Source: Allobranchiibius huperziae (GTDB taxonomy: Bacteria; Actinomycetota; Actinomycetes; Actinomycetales; Dermatophilaceae). Taken from it: a DNA stretch of 64,000 bases. The stretch's first letter is position 1. Every line of letters begins with the position of its first letter. The notes under the pieces are model-generated. The model saw only the letters and a list, made by a program, of their open reading frames with translations. It ran no database searches and was not told the origin of the DNA. This document shows, one piece after another, positions 9,896 through 18,976 of this stretch. Location: contig NZ_JACCFW010000001.1 of NCBI RefSeq assembly GCF_013410455.1, positions 1,814,929 to 1,878,928 of the forward strand, read 5' to 3'. The position numbers and the translations under genes are program-made.

Positions 9896-10630
9896 GTGAC
9901 CGTCGACGCCCCCGTGCAGATCAGGGACGTCTCGCACCGGTACGCCGGCCGAGCGGCCCTGAACGCAATGACCTGGGACGCCGCGGCCGGGCAGGTCACC
10001 TGCGTCCTCGGTCCCAACGGCGCGGGCAAGACCACGGTGATCGAGATGGCCGAAGGACTGCGCCGCCCGCACCAGGGTGCCATCAGCGTCCTCGGCGTCG
10101 ACCCCTGGCGAGCGCCCGCGGCACACCGTGCCCGCGTCGGCGTCATGCTCCAGGACGGCGGCCTGCCCGGAAGCGTGCGGCCGATGCGGCTCCTCGCTCA
10201 CCTCGCCTCCCTCTATTCCGAGGACGACCGCGCCGACCTGGTCGAGGCGCTCGGCATCGGCGAGTTCGCCCACACGGCCACCCGCCGGCTCTCCGGCGGA
10301 CAGCGCCAACGGCTGGCGCTGGCCGCCGCACTGATCGGCCGCCCCGAGGTGGCGTTCCTCGACGAACCGAGCGCCGGACTGGACCCGCACAGTCGCCTCG
10401 ACGTGTGGGACCTGATCCGCGCCGCGCGCGACCGGGGATGCGCCGTCGTCGTCACCACGCACTCCTTCGAGGAGGCCGAGCGGCTCGCCGACCGGGTCGT
10501 CGTCGTCGCCGCGGGCAGGGTCGTGGCCGACGGCACCGTCTCCGCCGTACGCGCCGGGAACAGCCCCGACGGCGACGGCACCCTCGAGTCGGCGTACTTC
10601 GCCCTCACCCGGACGGCGCGCACCGCATGA
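9896..10630 (+). CDS. ABC exporter ATP-binding protein, coupled to ctaA
   Basis: A 244-residue ABC ATPase with Walker A (GPNGAGKT, 39-46), signature LSGGQ (132-136), Walker B (LDEPSAGLD, 155-163) and the switch His in VVTTHSFEEAE. The layout matches the drug/polyketide or CcmA-like exporter branch (ABC-2 type). The GTG at 9896 is preferred over the GTG at 9866 because a -10 box lies directly ahead of it. It overlaps the permease gene by four bases and the unit continues into ctaA. A role in exporting something linked to heme or cytochrome oxidase assembly is suggested only by this context. Confidence 0.88.
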   Translation: MTVDAPVQIRDVSHRYAGRAALNAMTWDAAAGQVTCVLGPNGAGKTTVIEMAEGLRRPHQGAISVLGVDPWRAPAAHRARVGVMLQDGGLPGSVRPMRLLAHLASLYSEDDRADLVEALGIGEFAHTATRRLSGGQRQRLALAAALIGRPEVAFLDEPSAGLDPHSRLDVWDLIRAARDRGCAVVVTTHSFEEAERLADRVVVVAAGRVVADGTVSAVRAGNSPDGDGTLESAYFALTRTARTA

Positions 10631-11376
10631 CCGACGCCGCCGCCCCCGCCGCCCGGATCCGCGCACAGGCCGGTTTCGAGAGTCGCACCCTGCTCACCAA
10701 CGGCGAGCAGCTGCTCGTCTCCCTCGTCCTGCCGGCCCTGGCACTGATCGGCCTCGCCGTCTCCACCGCGCCGCACCTCGGAAGCGGCCGACGGATCGAC
10801 CTGGCGGTGCCCGGAGTGCTCGCCCTGGCCGTGGTCTCGACGGCGTTCACCGGTCAGGCCATCGCCACCGGCTTCGACCGCAGGTACGGCGTGCTGCGCC
10901 TGCTCGGCACCACTCCCCTGGGCCGGGCCGGGCTGCTGTGGGCCAAGGCGATCGCGGTGCTCAGCATCGTCGCCGCGCAGACCGTCGTGCTCGCAGTCCT
11001 CGGCGCCTGCTTCGGGTGGCATCCACACGCGGGCGGTGTCGTGATCGGGATCGTGCTTCTCGTCGTCGGCAGCTGGGTATGGGTATCGCTCGCGCTCGCC
11101 CTGGCCGGGGTGCTGCGGGCGGAGGCGACCCTGGCGGTCGCCAACCTCATCTGGGTGCTGCTCGCCGCGTTCGGGGGCCTGCTCGTGCCCACCGACCGGC
11201 TCCCGGGAGGCTTCGGTGACATCGCCCGGCTGCTGCCCTCCGGGGCGCTCGGCGACGGCATGCGGGCGGCACTCACCGGGCACGACACCCACTTGCTGAT
11301 GCCGGTGCTCGTCCTGCTCGTCTGGGGTGCGATCGGCTCGGCGCTGGTCGCCCGATTCTTCCGCTGGAGCGACTGA
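10627..11376 (+). CDS. ABC-2 type exporter permease
   Basis: A 249-residue integral membrane protein with about six hydrophobic segments (near 25-47, 60-78, 105-128, 135-160, 165-185 and 225-245), the size and topology of an ABC-2 permease. The start ATG overlaps the ATPase stop (ATGA), and the stop overlaps the ctaA start by one base (TGATG), so all three genes are translationally coupled. It partners the ATPase just upstream. The substrate cannot be read from the sequence. Confidence 0.85.
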   Translation: MTDAAAPAARIRAQAGFESRTLLTNGEQLLVSLVLPALALIGLAVSTAPHLGSGRRIDLAVPGVLALAVVSTAFTGQAIATGFDRRYGVLRLLGTTPLGRAGLLWAKAIAVLSIVAAQTVVLAVLGACFGWHPHAGGVVIGIVLLVVGSWVWVSLALALAGVLRAEATLAVANLIWVLLAAFGGLLVPTDRLPGGFGDIARLLPSGALGDGMRAALTGHDTHLLMPVLVLLVWGAIGSALVARFFRWSD

Positions 11377-12353
11377 TGACCGCCACCGCACGCACGAACC
11401 ACGCACGCACCGGGTGGGTGGCCCTCACCGACCGGCTGGCCCGGGTGCTGAAGCCGCTGGCCTGGATCAACCTCGCCGTCGAGATCCTGATCGTCGGCAC
11501 CGGCGGACTGGTGCGCCTGTCGGGCAGCGGCCTCGGCTGTCCGCGATGGCCGGAGTGCGTCAGCGGCTCCATCACGCCGGTGAAGCACCAGGCGCAGGAG
11601 TGGCACAAGTACGTCGAGTTCGGCAACCGGATGCTCACCTCGCTGGTCAGCATCGTGGCGGTGCTGCTGATCCTGGCGATCGTCGGGCACCGACGCTCCT
11701 CCGACCGGCGGGCCCTGCTGCCACCGGCGCTCGGCGTGCTCGGCGGGATCGCGCTGCAGGCCGTCGTCGGCGGCATCTCGGTGCTCACCCACCTCAATCC
11801 GGCGATCGTGGCGCTGCACTTCCTGATCTCGATGGCGCTCGTCGCGACCTCCGCCTGGCTCGTGTGGCAGGTGCGCGAGCACCGGCTGGTGCCCGTCCGC
11901 CGTGAGGTGCGGCTGCTCGGTGCCGGCACGGCGTTCGTCGCCGGGCTCGTGCTGATGCTCGGCACCGCGGTGACCGGCGCCGGCCCGCACTCCGGCGATG
12001 CGACCCACCCGGCCCGGTTCGCGTTCAGCCCGCGCTCGGCGGCCTGGCTGCACGCCGACATGGTGATGCTCTTCTGCGGGCTGGTCGTCGCGATGCTGGT
12101 GGCGACGGCGCTCGTGGAAGCCCGATCGGCGTTCCGCAGCTGGCGCCTGGTCGCCCTGGTGACGGTCCTGCAGGCGATCGTCGGCTACACCCAGTACTTC
12201 CTCGGCGTTCCGGGCGCGCTCGTCCTGGTGCACATGCTGATGGCCTGCCTGCTGGTCGTCGCCGTGACCTGGGGGGTGCTGGCCACGCGCGCGCCGGCCT
12301 CGACGGTGCGTCCGACCACCGCCCCTCGTACGACGCACGTGCCGACTCCGTAG
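11376..12353 (+). CDS. ctaA: Heme A synthase (COX15/CtaA)
   Basis: A 325-residue multi-pass membrane enzyme that oxidises the C8 methyl of heme O to a formyl group, giving heme A for aa3-type cytochrome oxidase. It has eight predicted membrane helices and the family histidines: His in E-W-H-K-Y (helix after the first loop), A-L-H-F-L-I-S, W-L-H-A-D-M and V-H-M-L-M. The first loop contains a Cys pair (GCPRWPEC) like the regulatory disulfide of Gram-positive CtaA. It is the third gene of the ABC exporter unit and faces ctaB, which makes its substrate. Its last ten codons are duplicated 291 bases downstream. Confidence 0.94.
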   Translation: MTATARTNHARTGWVALTDRLARVLKPLAWINLAVEILIVGTGGLVRLSGSGLGCPRWPECVSGSITPVKHQAQEWHKYVEFGNRMLTSLVSIVAVLLILAIVGHRRSSDRRALLPPALGVLGGIALQAVVGGISVLTHLNPAIVALHFLISMALVATSAWLVWQVREHRLVPVRREVRLLGAGTAFVAGLVLMLGTAVTGAGPHSGDATHPARFAFSPRSAAWLHADMVMLFCGLVVAMLVATALVEARSAFRSWRLVALVTVLQAIVGYTQYFLGVPGALVLVHMLMACLLVVAVTWGVLATRAPASTVRPTTAPRTTHVPTP

Positions 12354-12648
12354 CGCGCTCGCCACGGCGGCGGCTTTCCTACCCCCGCCGCATGCGGGAC
12401 CAGTGGGTAATCGGCACTGCGGTCACTTCCCCGCGCCCGCTGTCCACGCCCCGGTGGGAAATCGGCAGTGCGGTCACGTGCCGACGCGGAAGGTGGGTGG
12501 CAGCCGCGAGCGTGCTGAGCGGCCCTCTTCCAGGCGCCCGGGAACAGGACCGACAGCGCAACCCCTCGGTGGGAGCAGCCGCCCGGGCGGGACGTCGGCG
12601 TAGCAGCCGCTCCCCCGCGTACGACGCACGTGCCGACTCCGTAGCGCG
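12327..12648. repeat. 31-bp direct repeat: ctaA 3' end duplicated downstream
   Basis: Bases 12327-12357 (the last codons of ctaA, its stop and four bases after) recur exactly at 12618-12648, an offset of 291 bases. The DNA between holds the 51-bp-period repeat described separately. The arrangement looks like a segment that arrived or expanded with duplication of its flank. Confidence 0.85.
12403..12478. repeat. Dispersed intergenic repeat, cluster 1 (two core copies)
   Basis: This is the main content of the 348-bp gap between convergent ctaA and ctaB. Two copies of a 24-bp core with two mismatches lie at 12403-12426 and 12454-12477, a period of 51 bases. The same core appears reversed at about 58977 and 59235. 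Further on (about 12500-12540), a degenerate stretch resembles, in reverse complement, the 48-bp unit at 58919 and 59021. Short open frames here are explained by the GC-rich repeat, and I see no gene. Confidence 0.7.
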
Positions 12649-12701
12649 GCCGACCGGCCTCGCCCGGACGAGGGGAAGCTACGGCGTGGTGATGTCCGTG
12701 G

Positions 12702-13703
12702 TCACCAGGGCAGGTGCAGCAGGGGATCGATCGCGACCCCCAGGAAGACCAGCGTCAGGTAGCTGATCGAGTAGTGGAAGACCCGCATCGGGCGCAGCAC
12801 GTCGTACGACGCCTCGGCGCGCGCGGCCCGGCGCAACCGGTGCGCCTCGAACAGGAAGAGCGCGCCGGATGCGGCGGCGACGAGCGTGTAGAGCACGCCC
12901 ATCCCGGCGACCGGGACGAGCACCAGGGAGGTGACGACGGTCGCCCAGGCGTAGCGCACGACCTGCACGGCGACGGCGCTGTCGCGCGCCACCACGGGGA
13001 GCATGGGCACGCCGGCGCTGGCGTAGTCCTCCTTGTAGCGCATCGACAGCGGCCAGTAGTGCGGCGGCGTCCAGAAGAAGACGACGAGGAAGAGCACGAG
13101 CGCGGGCCAGGCCAGACCGTCGGTGACCGCGGACCAGCCAATGAGCACCGGCATGCATCCGGCGACGCCGCCCCAGACGATGTTCTGGGAGGTGCGCCGC
13201 TTGAGGAGCAGTGTGTAGAAGCCCACGTAGAGCACGATCGCCCCGAGGGACAGGGCCGCGGACAGCCAGTTGACCAGCAGGCCGAGCCAGAGGACGGACG
13301 CGACCCCGAGCACGGAGGCGAAGACGAAGCCCGCGCGGGGACTGATCGCTCCGGTGGCCATCGGGCGGCCTTCGGTGCGGTGCATCAACCGGTCGATGTC
13401 ACGGTCGAGATAGCAGTTGTACGCGTTCGCGGAGCCGGCCGACAAGGTGCCGCCGACCAGGGTGGCGAGGATCAGCCAGACGCCGGGCACTCCGCGATCG
13501 GCCAGGAACATCACCGGGAAGGTCGTCACCAGCAGCAGTTCGATGATCCGCGGCTTGGTGAGCGACACGTAGTCGGCGATCACCTTGCGCGTGGAGCGCT
13601 CTCCCCCGCCGACGGGCGGCGGGCCGGACGGTGCGTCGGATCCACCGGCGGGACGGGCGTCCCGTGTGCGCTGCGTCGCGGCGTGCGGCGAGGTGGCGGT
13701 CAC
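12702..13703 (-). CDS. ctaB: Protoheme IX farnesyltransferase (heme O synthase)
   Basis: A 333-residue UbiA-superfamily membrane prenyltransferase that adds a farnesyl group to heme B, giving heme O, the substrate of CtaA. The GTG at 13703 is chosen for its upstream GAAGG; an in-frame GTG at 13715 is possible, and the longer frame to 13889 lacks family-like sequence. The first Asp-rich site is [12 protein letters not shown], followed by MHRTEGRPM. The second conserved loop is [16 protein letters not shown]. Nine hydrophobic helices follow a disordered Thr/Pro/Gly-rich N-terminus of about 40 residues. Confidence 0.95.
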   Translation of the reverse strand: MTATSPHAATQRTRDARPAGGSDAPSGPPPVGGGERSTRKVIADYVSLTKPRIIELLLVTTFPVMFLADRGVPGVWLILATLVGGTLSAGSANAYNCYLDRDIDRLMHRTEGRPMATGAISPRAGFVFASVLGVASVLWLGLLVNWLSAALSLGAIVLYVGFYTLLLKRRTSQNIVWGGVAGCMPVLIGWSAVTDGLAWPALVLFLVVFFWTPPHYWPLSMRYKEDYASAGVPMLPVVARDSAVAVQVVRYAWATVVTSLVLVPVAGMGVLYTLVAAASGALFLFEAHRLRRAARAEASYDVLRPMRVFHYSISYLTLVFLGVAIDPLLHLPW

Positions 13704-14030
13704 GGTGTCCTTCACGAAGTGCGGCTGAGAGTCGGGCGGACAGCCTGCCGACCACCCGACACGGCCGGTCAGGGCCTGTTCCAGATGGCGCGTGTGTCCG
13801 GGTTCGATGGTAGACCCCGGCGCCGGACGCTCGTCGGGCACCGTGGCGCCGGGAGGGCGGACCACGACGAGTTTGCGCGATGTCGACATAAATCAACATG
13901 ATTCATCGTTATCGCACATATCGGGACGGTTCGGCGAGGTGCGCAGGCAGCACCGCCCGGGTCTAGGCTCGCTGGCAGGAACGCCTCCGCACCCGTGGTA
14001 CGCACATCGAATCGAAGGAGCTGTTTTTTC
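13704..14030. promoter_or_regulatory. Divergent ctaB/tkt promoter region with AT-rich island
   Basis: This 327-bp gap holds no gene. An unusually AT-rich island at about 13880-13920 carries two perfect palindromes, ATGTCGACAT (13880-13889) and AATCA-ACA-TGATT (13891-13903), which could bind a regulator serving both directions. For tkt, TAGGCT at 13965-13970 is a likely -10 box, and AAGGAG at about 14015-14020 is its ribosome site. The ctaB promoter is probably in or near the island but no hexamers are convincing. Confidence 0.45.
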
Positions 14031-16172
14031 GTGAGTCTGGACACCGACACCCGCCGCGACCCCAGCCTGCCCCTGCCGAAGGCGGACACCGCCGGCTGGA
14101 GCGACATCGACGTACGCGCGGTGGACACGGTCCGTGTCCTCGCGGCCGACGCCGTGCAGAAGACCGGCAACGGCCACCCCGGCACCGCCATGAGCCTCGC
14201 TCCCCTGGCCTACCTGCTCTACCAGCACGTGATGCGCGTGGACCCGAACGACCCGGAGTGGATCGGCCGCGACCGGTTCGTCCTCTCCTGCGGACACTCC
14301 AGCCTGACGCAGTACATCCAGCTCTACTACTCCGGCTACGGCCTGGAGCTCGACGACCTGAAGAAGCTGCGCACCTGGGGATCGAAGGTGCCCGGTCACC
14401 CGGAGTACCACCACACGGACGGCGTCGACATCACCACCGGACCGCTGGGCTCGGGCATCGCCTCCGCCGTCGGCATGGCCATGGCGCAGCGCCGCCAGCG
14501 CGGCATGCTCGACCCGGACGCCGCCCCCGGCACCAGCCCGTTCGACCACCACATCTGGACCGTCGCTTCCGACGGCGACATGATGGAAGGCGTCTCCGGT
14601 GAGTCCGCGTCGCTCGCGGGCACCCAGGAGCTGGGCAACCTCATCGCCTTCTACGACCAGAACCAGATCTCCATCGAGGACGACACCGACGTGTCGTTCG
14701 CCGAGGACGTCGCCGCTCGCTACGAGGCGTACGGCTGGCACGTGCAGACCGTCGACTGGCGGCTCGGCGGATCCAGCAAGGGCGACGGTGACTACGTCGA
14801 GGACGTCGACGCGCTGCTCGCCGCGATCGAGGCGGCGAAGGCCGTCACCGACCGACCCTCGTTCATCGCACTCAAGACGATCCTGGCCTGGCCCGCCCCA
14901 AACAAGATGGGCACCGGCAAGGCCCACGGGTCCGCGCTCGGCGACGAGGAGGTCGCGGCGACCAAGAAGCTGCTCGGCTTCGACCCCGAGCAGACCTTCG
15001 AGGTCTCCGACGAGGTCATCTCCCACGTCCGCAAGGCCAAGGAACGGGGCGCCCAGGCACACGCGGAGTGGCAGAAGGGCTTCGACTCCTGGCGCTCGGC
15101 CAACCCCGACGGCGCGAAGCTGCTCGACCGCCTGGTGGCGCACGAGCTCCCCGCGGGCTTCGACGCGGCGTTCCCCACGTTCGACACGGACGCGAAGGGC
15201 ATCGCCAGCCGCGCGGCCTCCGGCAAGGTGCTCACCGCCCTCGCCGACGTGATGCCGGAGCTGTGGGGCGGCTCCGCCGACCTCGCCGAGTCCAACAACA
15301 CCACGATGGACGGCCAGCCGAGCTTCATCCCGGCGAATCGGCAGACCGAGGCGTGGAAGGGCAACCCCTACGGGCGCACCCTGCACTTCGGCATCCGCGA
15401 GAACGCGATGGGCATGGCGCTCAACGGCATCGCGCTGGAGGGACTGACCCGCCCGTACGGCGGCACCTTCCTCACCTTCTCCGACTACATGCGTCCGGCC
15501 GTCCGGTTGGCCGCGCTGCAGCGGATCCCGGTCACCTTCGTGTGGACGCACGATTCCATCGGCCTCGGCGAGGACGGACCCACCCACCAGCCGATCGAGC
15601 ACCTGGCCGCGCTGCGCGCGATCCCCGACCTGGCCGTCGTACGCCCCGGGGACGCCAACGAGACCGCAGCCGCGTGGAAGGCGATCCTGACCCGGCGCGG
15701 CCCCGCAGCACTGGCGCTCTCCCGCCAGGCGCTGCCGACGCTCGACCGGTCCGAGTACGCCTCGGCCGACGGCGTCGACCGCGGCGGTTACACCCTCGCC
15801 GACTCCGAGAAGGACACCCCCGACGTCATCCTCATCGCCACGGGCTCCGAGGTGAGCGTCGCGGTCGCGGCACGGAAGACGCTGAAGGAGAAGGGCGTCG
15901 ACGCCCGCGTCGTCTCCCTGCCCTGCCGCGAGTGGTTCTTCGACCAGGACCAGTCCTACCGCGACCAGGTGCTGCCGCCGAACGTCAAGGCCCGGGTCTC
16001 GATCGAGGCCGCGACCACCTTCGGGTGGCACGACATCGTCGGCGACAACGGCGTCGCGATCGGCATCGACCACTACGGCGAGAGCGCCGACGGCGCGCTG
16101 CTCATGGAGAAGTTCGGCTTCACCAGCGAGCACGTGGTCCAGGCTGCGCAGGACGTTCTCAACTCACTCTGA
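14031..16172 (+). CDS. tkt: Transketolase
   Basis: A 713-residue thiamine diphosphate enzyme moving two-carbon units between pentose-phosphate and glycolytic sugars. The GTG at 14031 follows AAGGAG. The N-terminal half has the conserved G-N-G-H-P-G (46-51), the TPP/Mg motif S-D-G-D-M-M-E-G (about 185) and the SIEDDTD loop. The pyrimidine-binding domain holds F-G-I-R-E-N-A-M, with the catalytic Glu, and the [14 protein letters not shown] motif. It is the first gene of the plus-strand operon tkt-tal-pgi-zwf-opcA-pgl, preceded by a likely promoter at 13965. Confidence 0.97.
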   Translation: MSLDTDTRRDPSLPLPKADTAGWSDIDVRAVDTVRVLAADAVQKTGNGHPGTAMSLAPLAYLLYQHVMRVDPNDPEWIGRDRFVLSCGHSSLTQYIQLYYSGYGLELDDLKKLRTWGSKVPGHPEYHHTDGVDITTGPLGSGIASAVGMAMAQRRQRGMLDPDAAPGTSPFDHHIWTVASDGDMMEGVSGESASLAGTQELGNLIAFYDQNQISIEDDTDVSFAEDVAARYEAYGWHVQTVDWRLGGSSKGDGDYVEDVDALLAAIEAAKAVTDRPSFIALKTILAWPAPNKMGTGKAHGSALGDEEVAATKKLLGFDPEQTFEVSDEVISHVRKAKERGAQAHAEWQKGFDSWRSANPDGAKLLDRLVAHELPAGFDAAFPTFDTDAKGIASRAASGKVLTALADVMPELWGGSADLAESNNTTMDGQPSFIPANRQTEAWKGNPYGRTLHFGIRENAMGMALNGIALEGLTRPYGGTFLTFSDYMRPAVRLAALQRIPVTFVWTHDSIGLGEDGPTHQPIEHLAALRAIPDLAVVRPGDANETAAAWKAILTRRGPAALALSRQALPTLDRSEYASADGVDRGGYTLADSEKDTPDVILIATGSEVSVAVAARKTLKEKGVDARVVSLPCREWFFDQDQSYRDQVLPPNVKARVSIEAATTFGWHDIVGDNGVAIGIDHYGESADGALLMEKFGFTSEHVVQAAQDVLNSL

Positions 16173-16196
16173 TCCGATTTCCAGGAGGCATTTGCG

Positions 16197-17330
16197 ATGG
16201 CTGACACGAACGCACGAACCCAGGCCCTGTCCGATGTGGGGGTGTCGATCTGGCTGGACGACCTGTCCCGCGGCCTCATCCAGTCCGGCGACCTGCAGAA
16301 GCTGATCGACGAGAAGAACGTCGTCGGCGTGACCACCAACCCGACGATCTTCGCCGGCGCGCTCTCGAACGGGGAGGACTACAACGAGCAGGTGCGCGAG
16401 CTGGCCGCGAAGGGCGCGACCCTGGAGGACGCGACCTTCGACATCACCACCAGCGATGTCCGGCACGCCTGCGACATCATGAAGCCGGTCTACGACGCGA
16501 CCGACGGCCAGGACGGCCGGGTCTCGATCGAGGTCGACCCGCGGATGGCGCACGACACCGACGCGACCACCGCGATGGCCGACAAGCTCTGGAAGAGCGT
16601 CGACCGCGAGAACGTGATGATCAAGATCCCGGCGACCGTCGAGGGCCTGCCGGCGATCACCACCGCCATCGCGGCGGGCATCAGCGTCAACGTGACCCTG
16701 ATCTTCTCCCTCGAGCGCTACCGCGGCGTGATGAACGCCTACCTGAGCGGTCTGGAGCAGGCCAAGGAGAACGGTCACGACCTGTCCAAGATCCGCTCGG
16801 TCGCCTCGTTCTTCGTGTCCCGCGTGGACACCGAGATCGACAAGCGGCTCGACGCGGCCGGTTCCGCCGAGGCCAAGGGCCTGAAGGGCAAGGCCGGCAT
16901 CGCGAACGCGCGCCTGGCCTACCAGGCCTTCGAGGAGGTCTTCTCGACCTCGCGCTGGGAGACCCTCAAGGGTGCCGGCGCCCGCGTGCAGCGGCCGCTG
17001 TGGGCCTCCACGGGCGTCAAGGACCCGGCGTACAAGGACACGATGTACGTCGTGGACCTCGCCGTGAACGACGTCGTCAACACCATGCCGCCCAAGACCC
17101 TCGACGCGGTCGCGGACCACGCCGAGGTCGACGGCGACCAGGTCACCACCCACTACGCCGACGCCAAGGCCATGCTGGACGCGCTCGAGGGCGTCGGCGT
17201 CAGCTACAGCGACGTGGTGAAGGTGCTCGAGGACGAGGGCGTGGACAAGTTCGAGAAGTCCTGGGCCGAGTTGCTGGACTCGGTGCAGGGTGAGCTGGAC
17301 GCTGCGAGCAAGGCCGGGGCCGCCTCGTGA
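16197..17330 (+). CDS. tal: Transaldolase
   Basis: A 377-residue TIM-barrel transaldolase of the long actinobacterial/cyanobacterial type. It transfers dihydroxyacetone from sedoheptulose 7-phosphate to glyceraldehyde 3-phosphate. The Schiff-base lysine is Lys143 in V-M-I-K-I-P-A-T, with [10 protein letters not shown] near 43-52 marking the first strand. AGGAGG lies ten bases ahead of the ATG. The gene starts 24 bases after tkt and its stop overlaps the pgi start. Confidence 0.97.
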   Translation: MADTNARTQALSDVGVSIWLDDLSRGLIQSGDLQKLIDEKNVVGVTTNPTIFAGALSNGEDYNEQVRELAAKGATLEDATFDITTSDVRHACDIMKPVYDATDGQDGRVSIEVDPRMAHDTDATTAMADKLWKSVDRENVMIKIPATVEGLPAITTAIAAGISVNVTLIFSLERYRGVMNAYLSGLEQAKENGHDLSKIRSVASFFVSRVDTEIDKRLDAAGSAEAKGLKGKAGIANARLAYQAFEEVFSTSRWETLKGAGARVQRPLWASTGVKDPAYKDTMYVVDLAVNDVVNTMPPKTLDAVADHAEVDGDQVTTHYADAKAMLDALEGVGVSYSDVVKVLEDEGVDKFEKSWAELLDSVQGELDAASKAGAAS

Positions 17331-18976
17331 TGCAGAGCAGTTCCGCGGTCACTGTCGCCGCCGCCGGTGCCGCCGCCGACGCGGTGAGCGCCCACGTGCC
17401 GCAGCTGGTGACCGACAAGGTCGCGAGCAGGCTCTTCGCGCAGGACAAGACCCTGTGGGGCAGCGCCGCCGAGGACGAGGCGGGGAAGCGGCTCTCTTGG
17501 GTCGGCCTGCCGCACTCGTCGCGCCCGCTGGTCGGTCAGATCGAGGGTCTGCGCAGCGAGTTCCAGGCCAAGGGCCTCACCCACGTGGTGCTCTGCGGCA
17601 TGGGCGGCTCGTCGCTCGCGCCCGAGGTCATCTGCGAGACGGCCGGGGTGCCGCTGACGGTGCTGGACTCCTCCCAGCCCGACATGGTCCGCGCCGCGCT
17701 GCAGGACCGCCTCGAGCAGACCGTCGTCGTGGTGTCCTCCAAGTCGGGCTCGACCGTGGAGACCGACTCGCAGCGACGCGCGTACGAGAAGGCGTTCAAC
17801 GACGCCGGCATCGACCCGACCGAGCGCATCGTCGTCGTCACCGACCCGGGCAGCCCGCTCGACAAGGACGCGCGGGGTGCCGGTTACACGGTGGTCAACG
17901 CCGACCCCGATGTGGGCGGCCGGTATTCGGCGCTCACCGCGTTCGGCCTGGTGCCCAGCGGGCTCGCCGGAGCCGACGTGGGCGCCCTGCTGGACGACGC
18001 GGAGGCGGTGGCCGACCTCTTCGCCACCGACGACGAGGACAACCCGGCGCTGCGGCTCGGCGCCGTCCTCGGTGGCACGTCGCCGTTGCGCGACAAGGTG
18101 ATCCTCATCGACGCCGGGACCAAGAACGTCGGCTTCGGCGACTGGGCCGAACAGCTGATTGCGGAGAGCACCGGCAAGGACGGCAAGGGCCTGCTGCCGG
18201 TCGTGGTCGGCACCTCGTCCGTGGGCGGTCTGCTGGACGACGAACTGGGCGTTCACCTGGTCGCGGGCGACGACGACTCCACGCCCCAGGGCGCGGCGGA
18301 CGTCGCGGTGGGCGGCTCGCTCGGTGCGTCCATGCTGCTGTGGGAGGCCGCCGTCGCGGTGGCCGGGCGACTGCTCGGCATCAACCCGTTCGACCAGCCT
18401 GACGTCGAGAGCGCGAAGGCCGCGTCGCGGGAGCTCCTGAGCGCAGGCACCGGGGGCGGCGACGCCCCGGCGTTCACCGACGGCGCGATCGAGGTGCGCG
18501 CGCTCGGCGGCGACTGGCTCGGCGGCGCGACGGACGTGTCAGCCGCGATCGACGCCCTGCTGGCGCAAATGCCGCACCACGGCTACCTCGCTGTGATGGC
18601 CTATCTGGACCGGATCGCCGACCAGTCGCTGGCCGACGTACGGGTGGCCTTCGCCGCGAAGCTCGACCGGCCGGTCACCTTCGGGTGGGCGCCGCGCTTC
18701 CTGCACTCGACCGGTCAGTACCACAAGGGCGGCCCTGCGATCGGTATCTACCTGCAGATCACCACGACCCCGCGGCAGGACATGGAGGTGCCGGGTCGTG
18801 ACTTCACCTTCGGCGACTTCATCACCTCCCAGTCCGGTGGCGACGCCAAGGTGCTCGCCGACCACGGCCGGCCGGTGCTGCAGCTGCACCTCACCGAGCA
18901 CGACCAGGGTCTGACCCAGCTGACGCAGGCGATCTCACAGGCCACCCAGAGCTCGCAGGGAGGGTCTGCTTCGTGA
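17330..18976 (+). CDS. pgi: Glucose-6-phosphate isomerase
   Basis: A 548-residue phosphoglucose isomerase linking glycolysis to the oxidative pentose-phosphate branch. It belongs to the shorter-motif branch often found fused to or next to transaldolase in actinobacteria and cyanobacteria. The phosphate-binding loop is V-V-S-S-K-S-G-S-T-V-E-T, and the C-terminal active-site stretch is R-F-L-H-S-T-G-Q-Y-H-K-G-G. The ATG at 17330 shares a base with the tal stop; a GTG at 17327 is equally coupled. The classic SIS signatures of E. coli Pgi are only partly matched, but context and motifs make the call firm. Confidence 0.94.
   Translation: MQSSSAVTVAAAGAAADAVSAHVPQLVTDKVASRLFAQDKTLWGSAAEDEAGKRLSWVGLPHSSRPLVGQIEGLRSEFQAKGLTHVVLCGMGGSSLAPEVICETAGVPLTVLDSSQPDMVRAALQDRLEQTVVVVSSKSGSTVETDSQRRAYEKAFNDAGIDPTERIVVVTDPGSPLDKDARGAGYTVVNADPDVGGRYSALTAFGLVPSGLAGADVGALLDDAEAVADLFATDDEDNPALRLGAVLGGTSPLRDKVILIDAGTKNVGFGDWAEQLIAESTGKDGKGLLPVVVGTSSVGGLLDDELGVHLVAGDDDSTPQGAADVAVGGSLGASMLLWEAAVAVAGRLLGINPFDQPDVESAKAASRELLSAGTGGGDAPAFTDGAIEVRALGGDWLGGATDVSAAIDALLAQMPHHGYLAVMAYLDRIADQSLADVRVAFAAKLDRPVTFGWAPRFLHSTGQYHKGGPAIGIYLQITTTPRQDMEVPGRDFTFGDFITSQSGGDAKVLADHGRPVLQLHLTEHDQGLTQLTQAISQATQSSQGGSAS

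Noticed and set aside
9598-11376. 592-codon frame joining the ABC permease to upstream sequence
   Set aside because: The upstream part is antisense to the glycoside hydrolase and out of frame with the ABC ATPase. The permease starts at 10627, overlapping the ATPase stop.
12392-12766. 124-codon plus-strand frame between ctaA and ctaB
   Set aside because: It runs through the dispersed repeat and into antisense ctaB. A similar peptide pattern appears at 59 kb only because the DNA repeat is shared.
13704-13889. N-terminal extension of ctaB by up to 62 codons
   Set aside because: The extension is Pro/Arg/Gly-rich without family similarity, whereas a GTG at 13703 has a ribosome site at proper distance.
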